From Neomicrococcus aestuarii (GTDB taxonomy: Bacteria > Actinomycetota > Actinomycetes > Actinomycetales > Micrococcaceae): a stretch of 64,000 nucleotides of DNA. The position numbers and the translations under genes were made by a program. Each line of letters begins with the position of its first letter. The stretch's first letter is position 1. This document shows, piece by piece, positions 1-12,978 of the stretch. Where the stretch lies: positions 186,001 to 250,000 of the forward strand of contig NZ_JACHDR010000001.1 in assembly GCF_014201135.1 (NCBI RefSeq). Reading direction: 5' to 3'. The notes below the pieces were generated by a model. The model made no database searches. It was not told where the DNA came from and was given only the letters and a program-made list of their open reading frames with translations.

Positions 1-838
1 AGTACTGGCGGACGGACAAGCCGTGTGATCGCACGATGACGGGGTAGACCACAAAGAGAACCAGCGCCAGACCAACGTAGATGGCCACCACGAACTTGGC
101 GAGGGAACCCATGGTGTCCCAGCCGTAGGTTGCCACGGCGTTACCGATCAAACCAACGGTGCCAATCGGTGCAATGCGGATGATCCACCACAGCACCTTC
201 TGGATGATGGCAAGGATTGAGCGGCTAAAGGAAATGAATGGCTCGGCAGCGGCGCCTACCTTGAGGGCGGCTACACCGATGGCGATGGCGATCACGAGGA
301 TCTGCAGGACGTCAAAGGAAACAGAGGTCGTCACGGCGCCCGTTTCGGCTACCTTGCTGGAAGCAGAGAGGCCCAAGAAGTTCACGGGGATGAGGCCCTG
401 CAGGAAGCCCCACCAAGAGCCAGTCTTACCGGTGTAATCGGAAGGAGCGGCCTGGCCGGTTCCCACGCCTGGCTGGAACACCAACCCCAAGGTGATGCCA
501 ATCAGTACGGCGATGAAGGCCGTGATGCAGAACCACAAGAGCGTCTTCCACGCCAAGCGAGCAGCGTTCGTTACTTGTGCAAGGTTCGCGATGGACGCTA
601 CGACGGCGAAGAACACCAGCGGAACCACGGCGGCCTTCAAGAGGCTGACATAGCTGGAACCGATGACCTGAAGGGTCACTCCAAGGGCGTTCGGGGTTTC
701 AGCGGTGTGGCCGGTCTGCTTAGCCCAGAGTCCCAGAAGGAGTCCAAGCGCAAGCGCGGCAATGATTTGGGGCCCGAAGGACGTCATCCACTGTGGTAGA
801 CGGCGCCGTGGGGCGGTGGTGGCGGCAGGATTAGTCAT
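1..838 (-). CDS. Dicarboxylate/amino acid:cation symporter (DAACS family), C-terminus cut by window edge
   Basis: The reading frame starts at the ATG whose complement is at 836-838 and runs open to the window edge, giving about 279 residues. Read from the sequence, the protein has a short basic N-terminus (APRRRLPQWM) followed by several long hydrophobic segments: IIAALALGLLLGLWA near residue 25, SLLKAAVVPLVFFAVVASIANL near 65-90 and FCITAFIAVLIGITLGLVF near 105. The segment 'LLKAAVVPLVFFAVV' is typical of the GltP/DctA sodium- or proton-coupled dicarboxylate/glutamate symporters. The substrate-binding C-terminal half (HP1, TM7, HP2) lies outside the window, so glutamate and C4-dicarboxylate cannot be told apart. 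No clear Shine-Dalgarno sequence precedes the start. Confidence 0.85.
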   Translation of the reverse strand, partial: MTNPAATTAPRRRLPQWMTSFGPQIIAALALGLLLGLWAKQTGHTAETPNALGVTLQVIGSSYVSLLKAAVVPLVFFAVVASIANLAQVTNAARLAWKTLLWFCITAFIAVLIGITLGLVFQPGVGTGQAAPSDYTGKTGSWWGFLQGLIPVNFLGLSASSKVAETGAVTTSVSFDVLQILVIAIAIGVAALKVGAAAEPFISFSRSILAIIQKVLWWIIRIAPIGTVGLIGNAVATYGWDTMGSLAKFVVAIYVGLALVLFVVYPVIVRSHGLSVRQY

Positions 839-890
839 CCCAAAAGTGTGGGTCGCACTATCCCGCCGACCAACCCCATGTTGCGAAATA

Positions 891-2567
891 TTACGCGACT
901 GTGACTTCGGTCAAGGCGAACTTCAAGGTATCCAGTCCCACGGATCCTAGCGCGAGTGCTTCACGGTGGAATTTCTTGAGATCGAAAGCAGCTCCTTCGC
1001 TTAGCTTGACCTCATCCCGGAGATCGTTCCAGAGACGCTCACCAATCTTGTAGGCAGGCGCCTGACCAGCCCATCCCAAGTAGCGATTGAACTCGAAATC
1101 CAGCTGGCCGGGGGAGGTGTCCAGATTCTTCTTCAAGAATTCATAGCCCGCTTCCGGAGTCCAGACGCCGGAACCCCACCGTTCCGGGATTTCTAGTTCG
1201 CAGTGGACGCCAAGATCGAACACCACGCGCGCGGCCCTCATGCGCTGCGCATCGAGCATGCCTAGGTAATCGCCCAGGTCATCAAGGTAGCCAAGTTCTT
1301 GCATGAGCCGCTCGGCATATAAAGCCCAGCCTTCACCGTGGCCAGAAACCCAAATGAAGTTTCGACGCACGGAGTTCAGGGTTTCCTTGAGGTAAACGGC
1401 CGTGCCAATCTGCAAGTGGTGACCGGGGACGCCCTCGTGGTAGACCGTGCTGGTTTCTGACCACGTGAGGAACGTGTCTTCACCGGCGGGTACGGACCAC
1501 CACATCTGACCCGGGCGAGAGAAATCGTCGCTGGGTCCGGTGTAGTAAATGCCGCCCTCTTGCGTTGGCGCAATCATGCATTCGAGTTTGCGAACCGGTT
1601 CTGGAATATCAAAGTGTTGCTCACCCAACGCCGCTACGGCGGCATCGGACTTCTCCTGCATCCACGCCTTTAAAGCATCAGTGCCGTGCAGGACGCGCGA
1701 GGAGTCTGCATTGAGAAGTGCTTTGGCTTCCTCGATGGTGGCGCCAGGCTTGATGGCGTTGGCAACTCGTTCTTGCTCGGCAATGATTCGGTCCAGCTCG
1801 GCAACGCCCCAGGCGTAGGTTTCGTCGATGTCGATGGACGTTCCCAAGAACTCGCGGCTGGCAAGAAGGTAGCGTTCACGGCCGAAGGCATCCTTCTCCG
1901 GCGCAAGCGGTAGAAGCTCGGTCCGCAAGAACCCGGCAAACTGCTCGTACCCCGACTTTGCAGCTTCGGCACTTGCTTGGAGGCCGTCCGTGCGGAAAAT
2001 TTGGGGTGCGCTCGCCACTAGATCATCGAAGAAACCGCCAGCCTTGGTATAGTCCGCGATCTGCCCTAGGACAATGTCCACTTGGCGGCGGGCTGCAATT
2101 TTGCCGTCGCTTGCGCTTTTCTTGTACGACGCCGCAGCTTGGCTCAGTGCCTCAGGGATATTTTCGAGGCGCCCGGCAATGTGATCCCAGTCCTCGGCTG
2201 TGGCGGTGGGCATGAGATCCAGGACGGCGCGAATGTTCTGCGGAGCAGACGCAATGTTGTTCAGTGGCGTCCAGCCGGAATCGATGTTTTCAATCCATAG
2301 GCTCAGGCGTTCGTGAACGGCGTGCTGCGTGACCTGATCAATCGAGTCAACCGGAGTTGCTCCCATGATTTCGTCGAGAGCGCGTTGCATGAGATCCCGC
2401 ACTTGACGCTGGCCCTCGGGAGAACGGTCCTCATAGGCTTCTTCAAAACCTGGTAGCCCTAGCGATGCGCCGAATTCGGGGGACAGCTTCAGGTATTCAG
2501 CGAAGAACTTTTCGCAAGCTTCGTCGATAGCACTAGGTGCTCGTGTGATGGGCGTCTCAAGAGTCAT
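891..2567 (-). CDS. DUF885 family protein (predicted metal-dependent peptidase-like), 558 aa
   Basis: A full-length cytoplasmic protein of the DUF885 family. The signature HEGVPGHH is present around residue 385, followed by GEGWALYAERL near residue 420. HExxxGHH-type motifs and the Glu of the second motif suggest a zinc-dependent hydrolase of peptidase type, but no activity is established for this actinobacterial group. There is no signal peptide. The gene stands alone, convergent with nothing on its left and 60 bp downstream of the acyl-CoA carboxylase epsilon gene on the same strand. One copy of the dispersed GCGTCGTCGTAC-like motif lies in its coding sequence as the variant GCGGCGTCGTAC. 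Family assignment is confident; substrate is unknown. Confidence 0.85.
   Translation of the reverse strand: MTLETPITRAPSAIDEACEKFFAEYLKLSPEFGASLGLPGFEEAYEDRSPEGQRQVRDLMQRALDEIMGATPVDSIDQVTQHAVHERLSLWIENIDSGWTPLNNIASAPQNIRAVLDLMPTATAEDWDHIAGRLENIPEALSQAAASYKKSASDGKIAARRQVDIVLGQIADYTKAGGFFDDLVASAPQIFRTDGLQASAEAAKSGYEQFAGFLRTELLPLAPEKDAFGRERYLLASREFLGTSIDIDETYAWGVAELDRIIAEQERVANAIKPGATIEEAKALLNADSSRVLHGTDALKAWMQEKSDAAVAALGEQHFDIPEPVRKLECMIAPTQEGGIYYTGPSDDFSRPGQMWWSVPAGEDTFLTWSETSTVYHEGVPGHHLQIGTAVYLKETLNSVRRNFIWVSGHGEGWALYAERLMQELGYLDDLGDYLGMLDAQRMRAARVVFDLGVHCELEIPERWGSGVWTPEAGYEFLKKNLDTSPGQLDFEFNRYLGWAGQAPAYKIGERLWNDLRDEVKLSEGAAFDLKKFHREALALGSVGLDTLKFALTEVTVA
2124..2145 (-). repeat. Dispersed motif copy (variant), in DUF885 gene
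   Basis: On the minus strand this reads AAGC-T-GCGGCGTCGTAC, one base (G for T) different from the core 12-mer described in the findings. Here it encodes QAAASY within the DUF885 protein. Confidence 0.35.
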
Positions 2568-2627
2568 GAGACAACCCTACAACTTGAAATATATGTTGAA
2601 TAGTCGGGCCGGAGGCCCGCAGCAGTG

Positions 2628-2885
2628 TTAGCGGTTCCCTCGCCAGATGGTCGGCAACTGCATGAAATGCCGACCTCGCTTGATGGCCTCGCGCACCAAA
2701 TCGTTACGCGTGAGAGACTCTTCCGGCTCCTCGGTGGAGGCTGTTGCGACCATCAGGCAAGCGGTCAGCGCCGCAAGTTCTTCAGCGGTCGGTTCTCCCG
2801 AGACCACCTTGAACAGCGGTTTCTCAACCTCTTCGGCTTCGCCTTCCCACGAGCGGGAGGAGCGAGTATTTGGCGCCAGACTCAT
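2628..2885 (-). CDS. accE: Acyl-CoA carboxylase epsilon subunit, 85 aa
   Basis: A small acidic protein with the actinobacterial epsilon-subunit signature: [16 protein letters not shown] at about residues 27-42 and a C-terminal tryptophan followed by basic residues (WRGNR). In this family the subunit stabilises the alpha-beta complex of acetyl/propionyl-CoA carboxylase. The start overlaps the last bases of the beta-subunit gene by 4 nt, so the two are translationally coupled. The family is poorly conserved outside the VVSGEPT motif; its position directly after the beta subunit supports the call. Confidence 0.88.
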   Translation of the reverse strand: MSLAPNTRSSRSWEGEAEEVEKPLFKVVSGEPTAEELAALTACLMVATASTEEPEESLTRNDLVREAIKRGRHFMQLPTIWRGNR

Positions 2886-4513
2886 AGCGGAATGTTTCCG
2901 TGCTTCTTGGCAGGGTTGGAGACGTGCTTATCGCGTAGTGCGCGAAGGCCGCGCACTACTTGTAGGCGCGTATCTTGTGGCGCAATCACGGCGTCCAGGT
3001 AACCCAGTTCAGCTGCCTGGTACGGGTTCAAGAGCTCGGCTTCGTAGCCTTCGATGATCTCCGTGCGGCGCGCTTCGACGTCTCCACCGTTAGCTTCCAC
3101 GGCGGCCAAATCGCGGCGGTACAGAATGTTGACCGCTCCCTGAGCGCCCATGACGCCAATTTGCGCGGTGGGCCACGCGAAGTTCAGGTCTGCGCCGAGC
3201 TTCTTGGAGCCCATCACAATGTAGGCACCGCCGTAGGCTTTGCGCGTGATGATGGTGATCTTCGGGACAGTCGCTTCAGCGTAGGCGTAGAGAAGCTTGG
3301 CGCCGCGACGAATAATGCCTTGGAACTCCTGGTCCGTGCCGGGCAAGAAGCCAGGTACATCAACAAGGGTCAGGATGGGGATGTTGAAAGCGTCGCAGTT
3401 GCGGACAAAGCGCGCTGCTTTCTCCGAGGCGGCAATGTCGAGGGTCCCGGCGAACTGCATGGGCTGGTTGGCCACGATTCCAATGGGGCGGCCCTCAACG
3501 CGAGCGTATCCAATCAGCACGTTCGGCGCGTACAGGGACTGCATCTCCAAGAAGTGGCCGTCGTCCACGATCGCCTCGATGACGGCGCGCATGTCATAGG
3601 GCTGATTCGCGGAGTCAGGGATGAGCGTGTCCAGCGCTTCATCAATATCCGTGATTTCCAGGTTCTCCTCGAAGCCTTCCATGGGCGTGGGGGAGAGGTT
3701 GCTGGATGGCAGGAAGTCCAGGAGCTCCTTGACGAACTCGATGGCGTCTTCTTCGTCGGTTGCCAAGTAGGTGGAGGTACCGGTGACCGCGTTGTGCTGG
3801 CGGGCTCCGCCGAGGGTTTCCATGTCCACTTCTTCGCCGGTGACGGTCTTGATGACGTCCGGGCCGGTGATGAACATGTGGCTGGTCTTGTCTACCATCA
3901 CCACGTAATCCGTGAGGGCGGGGGAGTAGGCGGCGCCGCCGGCGCAGGGGCCCATGATGAGCGAAATCTGAGGGATGACTCCCGAGGAATGAACGTTGTT
4001 GCGGAAAATATCCGCGAACATGGCTAGCGATGCCACGCCTTCTTGAATGCGAGCGCCACCGCCGTCATTGATACCAATGACCGGGCACGCGTTGCGAAGC
4101 GCAAATTCCTGCACCTTGACGATCTTCTCGCCGTTAACCTGGCTGAGCGAACCGCCGTACACGGTGAAGTCCTGTGAGTACACCGCTACAAGACGGCCAT
4201 CGATGGTTCCGTACCCGGAGACCACGCCATCTCCCAGCGGTCGCTTCTTGTCCATGCCGAAAGCCGAGGTGCGGTGCACGGCCAGGGCATCGAATTCAAC
4301 GAAGGAGTTCTCATCCAGCAACAAGTCGATGCGCTCACGGGCGGTGTGCTTGCCGCGATCATGCTGCTTGGCTACCGCGGCTTGGCCTGAGGGGAGTTGT
4401 GACTCAGTCTCTCGGCGACGGAAATCCGCGATTTTGCCGGCGGTAGTGGTGAGGTCGATGCTGGGGGCGTTGCTGGCGCCGGCGTCGCGGGCATTCGCAG
4501 CTGGAGCGGTCAT
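2882..4513 (-). CDS. accD: Acyl-CoA carboxylase beta (carboxyltransferase) subunit, 543 aa
   Basis: Carboxyltransferase component that moves CO2 from carboxybiotin to acetyl- or propionyl-CoA to make malonyl- or methylmalonyl-CoA. Family motifs are visible: GGGARIQEG near residue 150, [17 protein letters not shown] near 190, and [14 protein letters not shown] near 430. The C-terminus ends KKHGNIPL, the usual end of AccD5/PccB-type subunits. Its length is normal. The epsilon subunit follows with a 4-nt overlap, and biotin ligase lies 1 kb away on the other strand, so the two ends of this locus are functionally linked. The biotin-carrying alpha subunit is not in the window. Acetyl- versus propionyl-CoA preference cannot be read from sequence by eye. 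Confidence 0.93.
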   Translation of the reverse strand: MTAPAANARDAGASNAPSIDLTTTAGKIADFRRRETESQLPSGQAAVAKQHDRGKHTARERIDLLLDENSFVEFDALAVHRTSAFGMDKKRPLGDGVVSGYGTIDGRLVAVYSQDFTVYGGSLSQVNGEKIVKVQEFALRNACPVIGINDGGGARIQEGVASLAMFADIFRNNVHSSGVIPQISLIMGPCAGGAAYSPALTDYVVMVDKTSHMFITGPDVIKTVTGEEVDMETLGGARQHNAVTGTSTYLATDEEDAIEFVKELLDFLPSSNLSPTPMEGFEENLEITDIDEALDTLIPDSANQPYDMRAVIEAIVDDGHFLEMQSLYAPNVLIGYARVEGRPIGIVANQPMQFAGTLDIAASEKAARFVRNCDAFNIPILTLVDVPGFLPGTDQEFQGIIRRGAKLLYAYAEATVPKITIITRKAYGGAYIVMGSKKLGADLNFAWPTAQIGVMGAQGAVNILYRRDLAAVEANGGDVEARRTEIIEGYEAELLNPYQAAELGYLDAVIAPQDTRLQVVRGLRALRDKHVSNPAKKHGNIPL

Positions 4514-4668
4514 AAGTAGGGTTCTCCCATCATCGATTCACCAAATGCCGGTTCGCGTCATGGCGTTGTAGAGATTGCACAACAGGATCCGGCAACTTGG
4601 CTAGTCTAGTGAGCATTTTGCGGACAACGTTCGTATGAAACCTACAAAGTGCAACATTGATCCAAAAT

Positions 4669-4692
4669 TTTTGTTACTCACCAGTAACAAAA
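4669..4692. promoter_or_regulatory. Palindromic operator candidate upstream of the SDR gene
   Basis: The arms TTTTGTTACT (4669-4678) and AGTAACAAAA (4683-4692) form a perfect 10-bp inverted repeat around CACC. A possible -10 box, TATTCT (4708-4713), ends 6 nt before the ATG at 4720, so the transcript may be leaderless. The palindrome then overlaps the expected -35 position, as a repressor site would. Its size and symmetry fit a TetR-family dimer, but no regulator gene is nearby. It lies in the 206-bp gap shared with the divergent carboxylase operon. Confidence 0.55.
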
Positions 4693-4719
4693 TGTGTTCT
4701 GGCGCACTATTCTGTCTGT

Positions 4720-5556
4720 ATGACTACCGAGCCAATCAGCCTACGGAACCGAACCATCCTCATGAGCGGCGGCAGCCGCGGCATTGGCCTCGCCATTGCT
4801 TTGCGCGCCGCAGCAGACGGGGCAAACCTCGTGTTGCTGGCGAAGACTGCCCAGGCTCACGACAAGCTCGAGGGAACCATCTTCACGGCCCAAGCGCAGA
4901 TCGAGGAGGCGGGCGGCAAGGCGCTCGCAGTGGTGGGTGATGTTCGAAATGACGACGACGTCGCTTCCGCTGTTGCACAGGCCGTTGAAACCTTCGGCGG
5001 CATTGACATAGTCCTCAACAACGCTTCCGCTATTGACCTCAGCAAGACGCCGGACTTGTCCATGAAGAAGTTCGATCTCATGTTGGATATCAACGCTCGA
5101 GGTTCCTTCCTGATGGCCAAGTCTGCGCTTCCGCATCTCTTGGAATCGGACCACGCACACATCCTGACGTTGTCCCCGCCTATCAACTTGGACCCGCGCT
5201 GGGCGGGACTCCACGTGGGCTACACCATGTCCAAGTACGCAATGAGCCTCGTGACCTTGGGCCTTGCCGAAGAACTCAAAGGCGCCGGAGTGGGCGTCAA
5301 CTCCTTGTGGCCAGCAACGCTCATTGATACAGCAGCCATCCGGGCTATGCCTCACGGTGACAAGCTCGCAGCTCAAGGCCGGACTGCGGCGATTGTCGCG
5401 GACGCGGCTCACGCCATCCTGACCAGCAACCCACGCGAACTCACTGGCCAATTCTTGGTGGACCAGGACATCCTTGCGCAAAAAGGCCACTCTGACCTGA
5501 GCAAATACGCTGTCACTCCCGGCAACACGGATCTCCTTCCCGATATCTTCCTCTAG
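4720..5556 (+). CDS. Short-chain dehydrogenase/reductase, HSDL2-like, 278 aa
   Basis: NAD(P)-dependent short-chain dehydrogenase. The nucleotide-binding glycine motif appears as SGGSRGIG (residues about 15-22), followed by NNASA near 95 and the catalytic YTMSK near 170. The stretch LSPPINL before the active-site Tyr is the form seen in HSDL2-type proteins, which are linked to fatty acyl metabolism, although this one lacks the C-terminal SCP2 domain. An upstream ATG in frame exists at 4657, but it lies before the palindrome; the ATG at 4720 places the Rossmann motif at the usual distance from the N-terminus. It is divergent from the acyl-CoA carboxylase genes. The substrate is not known. Confidence 0.85.
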   Translation: MTTEPISLRNRTILMSGGSRGIGLAIALRAAADGANLVLLAKTAQAHDKLEGTIFTAQAQIEEAGGKALAVVGDVRNDDDVASAVAQAVETFGGIDIVLNNASAIDLSKTPDLSMKKFDLMLDINARGSFLMAKSALPHLLESDHAHILTLSPPINLDPRWAGLHVGYTMSKYAMSLVTLGLAEELKGAGVGVNSLWPATLIDTAAIRAMPHGDKLAAQGRTAAIVADAAHAILTSNPRELTGQFLVDQDILAQKGHSDLSKYAVTPGNTDLLPDIFL

Positions 5557-5590
5557 ACCGGAACGGTCAGGATCTCGATAAGATCAAGGC

Positions 5591-6403
5591 ATGATGCTGG
5601 ACTCGTGCCCTTCAACGAACGCCTATATTGGCGAGCAATTCCGAGCCCACCCAGAACAGTGGAACACGCTGGACTGGGTGGCCACCGCGGATCAGACCGC
5701 CGGCACGGGCCGGTTAGGTCGCGAATGGGTGGCGCCTCGCGGTACCAGCCTCGCGCTCAGCGTTTTCTTCCGAGTAGACCAACCCGGCGAAATCCCATCC
5801 AGTGAGGCAACGTGGCTCTCGGTCCTCTGCGCACTGGCGCTTACGCGCACTCTGGAGGAACTCGGGGCTGACGAACGCGCGGCGCGCTTGAAATGGCCCA
5901 ATGATGTCCTCGTCAACGGTAAAAAGATCGCCGGCATCCTCGCTCAATTCCATTCTGTTCTTCTCCCTCTTCACCCCGGCGCAACTGCAGGGACTGAGCG
6001 AGAGACGAGCAGCGGCGTCGGAGTGGGAATCGGAACCAATATCTCGATGACGCAAGATCAGCTCCCCGTCCGCACCGCCACTAGCCTGGCGTTAGAGGGC
6101 ATCGAAGCGAGCATCGATCAAGTCCGCGAAGTCTTCCTGAAGAACATTCGCGAAGCCTTCCAAACGTTCAAGCAGGGAAACTACCAACCCGCCGCCTGGT
6201 TGCGCGATGCCGTGAAGAACAAACTGAGCTCTCTAAATATGGACGTTCGCGCAGAACTACCCAACGGTCGGCACGTCTACGGTCAATGTGTGGACCTTGA
6301 TAATCAGGGAGCGCTCATTATTGAATCCGCGGACGGACAAAGGCACACCATCAGCGCCGGCGACATTATTCACTTGCGCCGGTCAGACGGGGCCTACGCC
6401 TAA
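5591..6403 (+). CDS. birA: Biotin--[acetyl-CoA-carboxylase] ligase, 270 aa
   Basis: Attaches biotin to the carrier domain of acyl-CoA carboxylases through biotinyl-AMP. The protein begins directly with the catalytic domain (DSCPSTNAYI), so it is the monofunctional type without an N-terminal DNA-binding domain. Visible motifs are AGTGRLGREW at about residues 37-46 (biotinyl-AMP loop) and KWPNDVLVNGKKIAGIL near 105. A small C-terminal SH3-like domain follows (VDLDNQGALII). An in-frame stop lies 9 nt upstream of the ATG, which fixes the start. It sits 34 nt after the SDR gene on the same strand and close to the carboxylase genes it serves. Confidence 0.92.
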   Translation: MMLDSCPSTNAYIGEQFRAHPEQWNTLDWVATADQTAGTGRLGREWVAPRGTSLALSVFFRVDQPGEIPSSEATWLSVLCALALTRTLEELGADERAARLKWPNDVLVNGKKIAGILAQFHSVLLPLHPGATAGTERETSSGVGVGIGTNISMTQDQLPVRTATSLALEGIEASIDQVREVFLKNIREAFQTFKQGNYQPAAWLRDAVKNKLSSLNMDVRAELPNGRHVYGQCVDLDNQGALIIESADGQRHTISAGDIIHLRRSDGAYA

Positions 6404-6473
6404 GAGGCGGCTCTAGAGTTTCTCTCAGGATCTGCTGTCAAAATAAGAGCTGGTCACACAGGAAGGATGCAGC

Positions 6474-6989
6474 GTGCGAGTTCGATTACGAGACAACGAA
6501 CGAGTGGTTGTCCGTACCCGACCGCACCTTCGCGCCATCCTGTGGCCCGTGGTCCGGCTCATGCTCTTGATTCTGGTCACGAGCATCGGAGCTGGCTTTT
6601 TGAACCGCCAACACAACGAGCCACTAGCCACCATCGCTCCGGTACTGCAATGGATTGTGATCGGCATCGGCGCTCTGCTGGCCTTGAGTTACGGGCTCTT
6701 GCCGATTATCCGCTGGCTGTCCACTTCCGTTGTCCTCACCACGCAACGTGTGATTGTGCATCGCCAAGGCAAGGATCGCGAAGTACCGTTAGAGAATGTT
6801 TTCGGAGTTGACCTGCGCCAGTCAATGGCTCAGAAAATCAATCGCTCCGGAACGTTGATCCTTCGAACAGCCCAAGGAAACGGCATTATTTACAATGTTC
6901 CTGCAGTGCAAACGGTCGCTGACCTCGTCGTGGAATATCGCGACGCCCTTGCGCCGCGCATGGTTTCAACAGATCGGTGGGCCCTGTGA
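6474..6989 (+). CDS. PH domain-containing membrane protein (bPH2), 171 aa
   Basis: The protein has a basic start (RVRLRDNERVVVRTRPHLR), two hydrophobic segments (about residues 22-44 and 58-80), then a bacterial PH-like domain containing TTQRVIVHRQG and EVPLENVFGVDL. This is the bPH2 arrangement, a membrane anchor with a cytoplasmic PH-like fold; its ligand is unknown. The start is a GTG with AGGAAGGA six bases upstream. It overlaps the cyclase gene by 4 nt (GTGA), so the two proteins are probably made together. Confidence 0.8.
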   Translation: MRVRLRDNERVVVRTRPHLRAILWPVVRLMLLILVTSIGAGFLNRQHNEPLATIAPVLQWIVIGIGALLALSYGLLPIIRWLSTSVVLTTQRVIVHRQGKDREVPLENVFGVDLRQSMAQKINRSGTLILRTAQGNGIIYNVPAVQTVADLVVEYRDALAPRMVSTDRWAL

Positions 6990-8137
6990 CGATTGATCAT
7001 CCAGAAATCCTGCCGTCAGAAGACGCCGCACAAACCCAAGCGGCCGTTGACTCGGCTCCCATTGTGGTGGGTACCCCCACGGTGAATAGCAAAGAGCCGA
7101 GCGACCGCGAAGCTACCAAAAGCCTTGAACGGCGACTGCTCGGTGGTCCGCGTACGCTCAAGCGACGCGAGGTTGCTGCTGGGGCTGGTATCTCCTTGCT
7201 GTCCGCCAAGAAATTATGGCGCGCCCTGGGATTTCCCAACCTCACCGATGATGAGGTGGCGTTCACCGAGCGGGACCTCGAAGCGATCCTGACGATCGTG
7301 GAAAACGTGCGCGAGGGCTACCTGTCAGAAGAGACGGCAATCTCCATCACGCGCTCCATCGGCCAGATGACGGACCGCATGGTCATTTGGCAGATCGAAG
7401 CCCTCGTGGAAGATCTAGTCCAAAACAAAAAGCTCACGGACCGCGAAGCGCGTGAACAAGTTCTCAAGATTCTGCCCACACTCATTGAGCCGATGGAAAG
7501 CGTGCTCTTGTACGCATGGCGGCGCCAAATGAACTCCGCCATCCAGCGCCAAGTGCTCCGCGTGGAATCTGGTCTCAAGGCCTCCGCGGAAGGTCGCACC
7601 GGCGAAGAGGACGACGCTCCGCTGCCGTTGGCCCGCGCCGTGGGCTTCGCGGATCTGGTCTCCTACACGTCTCTGTCTCGCCGCATGAACGAACGAACCT
7701 TGGCGCAACTGGTGCAGCGTTTCGAACAGAAGAGCGCCGAGATCATTGCCGTGGGCGGTGGCCGCTTGGTCAAGACCATCGGCGACGAAGTGCTGTTCGT
7801 GGCCGAAACCCCGCAGGCCGGAGCGGAAATTTCGCTCGCGCTCGCAGAAGAATTCCGCGCCGATGACTTCTTGCCGGATGCGCGCGTCTCACTGGTGTGG
7901 GGCCGCGTGCTGTCCCGTTTGGGCGACATTTATGGACCCACCGTCAATCTCGCCGCACGCCTCACCGCGCTCTCGGAGCCGGGCAAGGTGTACTGCGATG
8001 CGTTGACCGCGTCCACTCTCTCGGGCGACAAGCGCTACATCGTGGAACGGCAGCAAAGTCATGAGGTGCGCGGCTTCGGCGAAATCACACCGTACATTCT
8101 TGCTCGCGGCGAGGGCGAGGGCCTGTCGCTGGATTAG
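6986..8137 (+). CDS. Class III adenylate cyclase with N-terminal regulatory domain, 383 aa
   Basis: Predicted to make cAMP. The N-terminal half (LLGGPRTLKRREVAAGAGIS onward, residues about 45-190) resembles the helical autoinhibitory domain of the pH-sensing mycobacterial cyclase Rv1264. The C-terminal half is a class III catalytic domain: metal Asp in VGFADLVSY, second metal Asp with the adenine-selecting Lys in VKTIGDEVLFV, and GDIYGPTVNLAARL, which supplies the adenine Asp plus the transition-state Asn and Arg. All catalytic positions therefore look intact. I chose the GTG at 6986 because it overlaps the preceding stop in the usual GTGA way; a GTG 9 nt earlier is the alternative. It has no membrane segment. 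Confidence 0.88.
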   Translation: MTIDHPEILPSEDAAQTQAAVDSAPIVVGTPTVNSKEPSDREATKSLERRLLGGPRTLKRREVAAGAGISLLSAKKLWRALGFPNLTDDEVAFTERDLEAILTIVENVREGYLSEETAISITRSIGQMTDRMVIWQIEALVEDLVQNKKLTDREAREQVLKILPTLIEPMESVLLYAWRRQMNSAIQRQVLRVESGLKASAEGRTGEEDDAPLPLARAVGFADLVSYTSLSRRMNERTLAQLVQRFEQKSAEIIAVGGGRLVKTIGDEVLFVAETPQAGAEISLALAEEFRADDFLPDARVSLVWGRVLSRLGDIYGPTVNLAARLTALSEPGKVYCDALTASTLSGDKRYIVERQQSHEVRGFGEITPYILARGEGEGLSLD

Positions 8138-8233
8138 CGATGGACTCACCCAGGACTAGGGGCAATTTATTTTTGGATAGTGTGCAAAATGAGTCGCAAT
8201 GTCTGAAAAGATGGGGAGGTGCCTCGAGAAGCT

Positions 8234-12635
<4,402 letters not shown>

Positions 12636-12677
12636 AATTGACCATAATCATCCAACCGTCTCGAAATCGGGAGATTC

Positions 12678-12974
12678 ATGTCTGCCATTAGCCGTGATGA
12701 CGTAGCCCACTTGGCTCGTCTTGCGCACCTGGAAATGTCCGAAGCTGAGCTGGAAACCATGGCGAGCGAACTTGCTGTCATTGTGGACTCGATCGCCGTA
12801 GTCAGCGAAGCCGCTGGCGATGACGTTCCTGCCACAAGCCACCCGATCCCGCTCACGAACGTCTTCCGCGAAGACGTGGTGGGTCAAACGCTGACCCAAG
12901 AAGAGGCTTTGCTGAACGCGCCGGATTCTGAAGACGGACGTTTCAAGGTGCCGGCAATTTTGGATGGGGAGTAA
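12678..12974 (+). CDS. gatC: Asp-tRNA(Asn)/Glu-tRNA(Gln) amidotransferase subunit C, 98 aa
   Basis: Small scaffold subunit that clamps GatA and GatB. The N-terminus [19 protein letters not shown] and the C-terminal LRED-like region ([22 protein letters not shown]) are characteristic. First gene of gatCAB; a ribosome site CGGGAG precedes the ATG. GatCAB converts misacylated Glu-tRNA(Gln), and Asp-tRNA(Asn) where that occurs, to the correct amide. Confidence 0.95.
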   Translation: MSAISRDDVAHLARLAHLEMSEAELETMASELAVIVDSIAVVSEAAGDDVPATSHPIPLTNVFREDVVGQTLTQEEALLNAPDSEDGRFKVPAILDGE

Positions 12975-12978
12975 GAAT

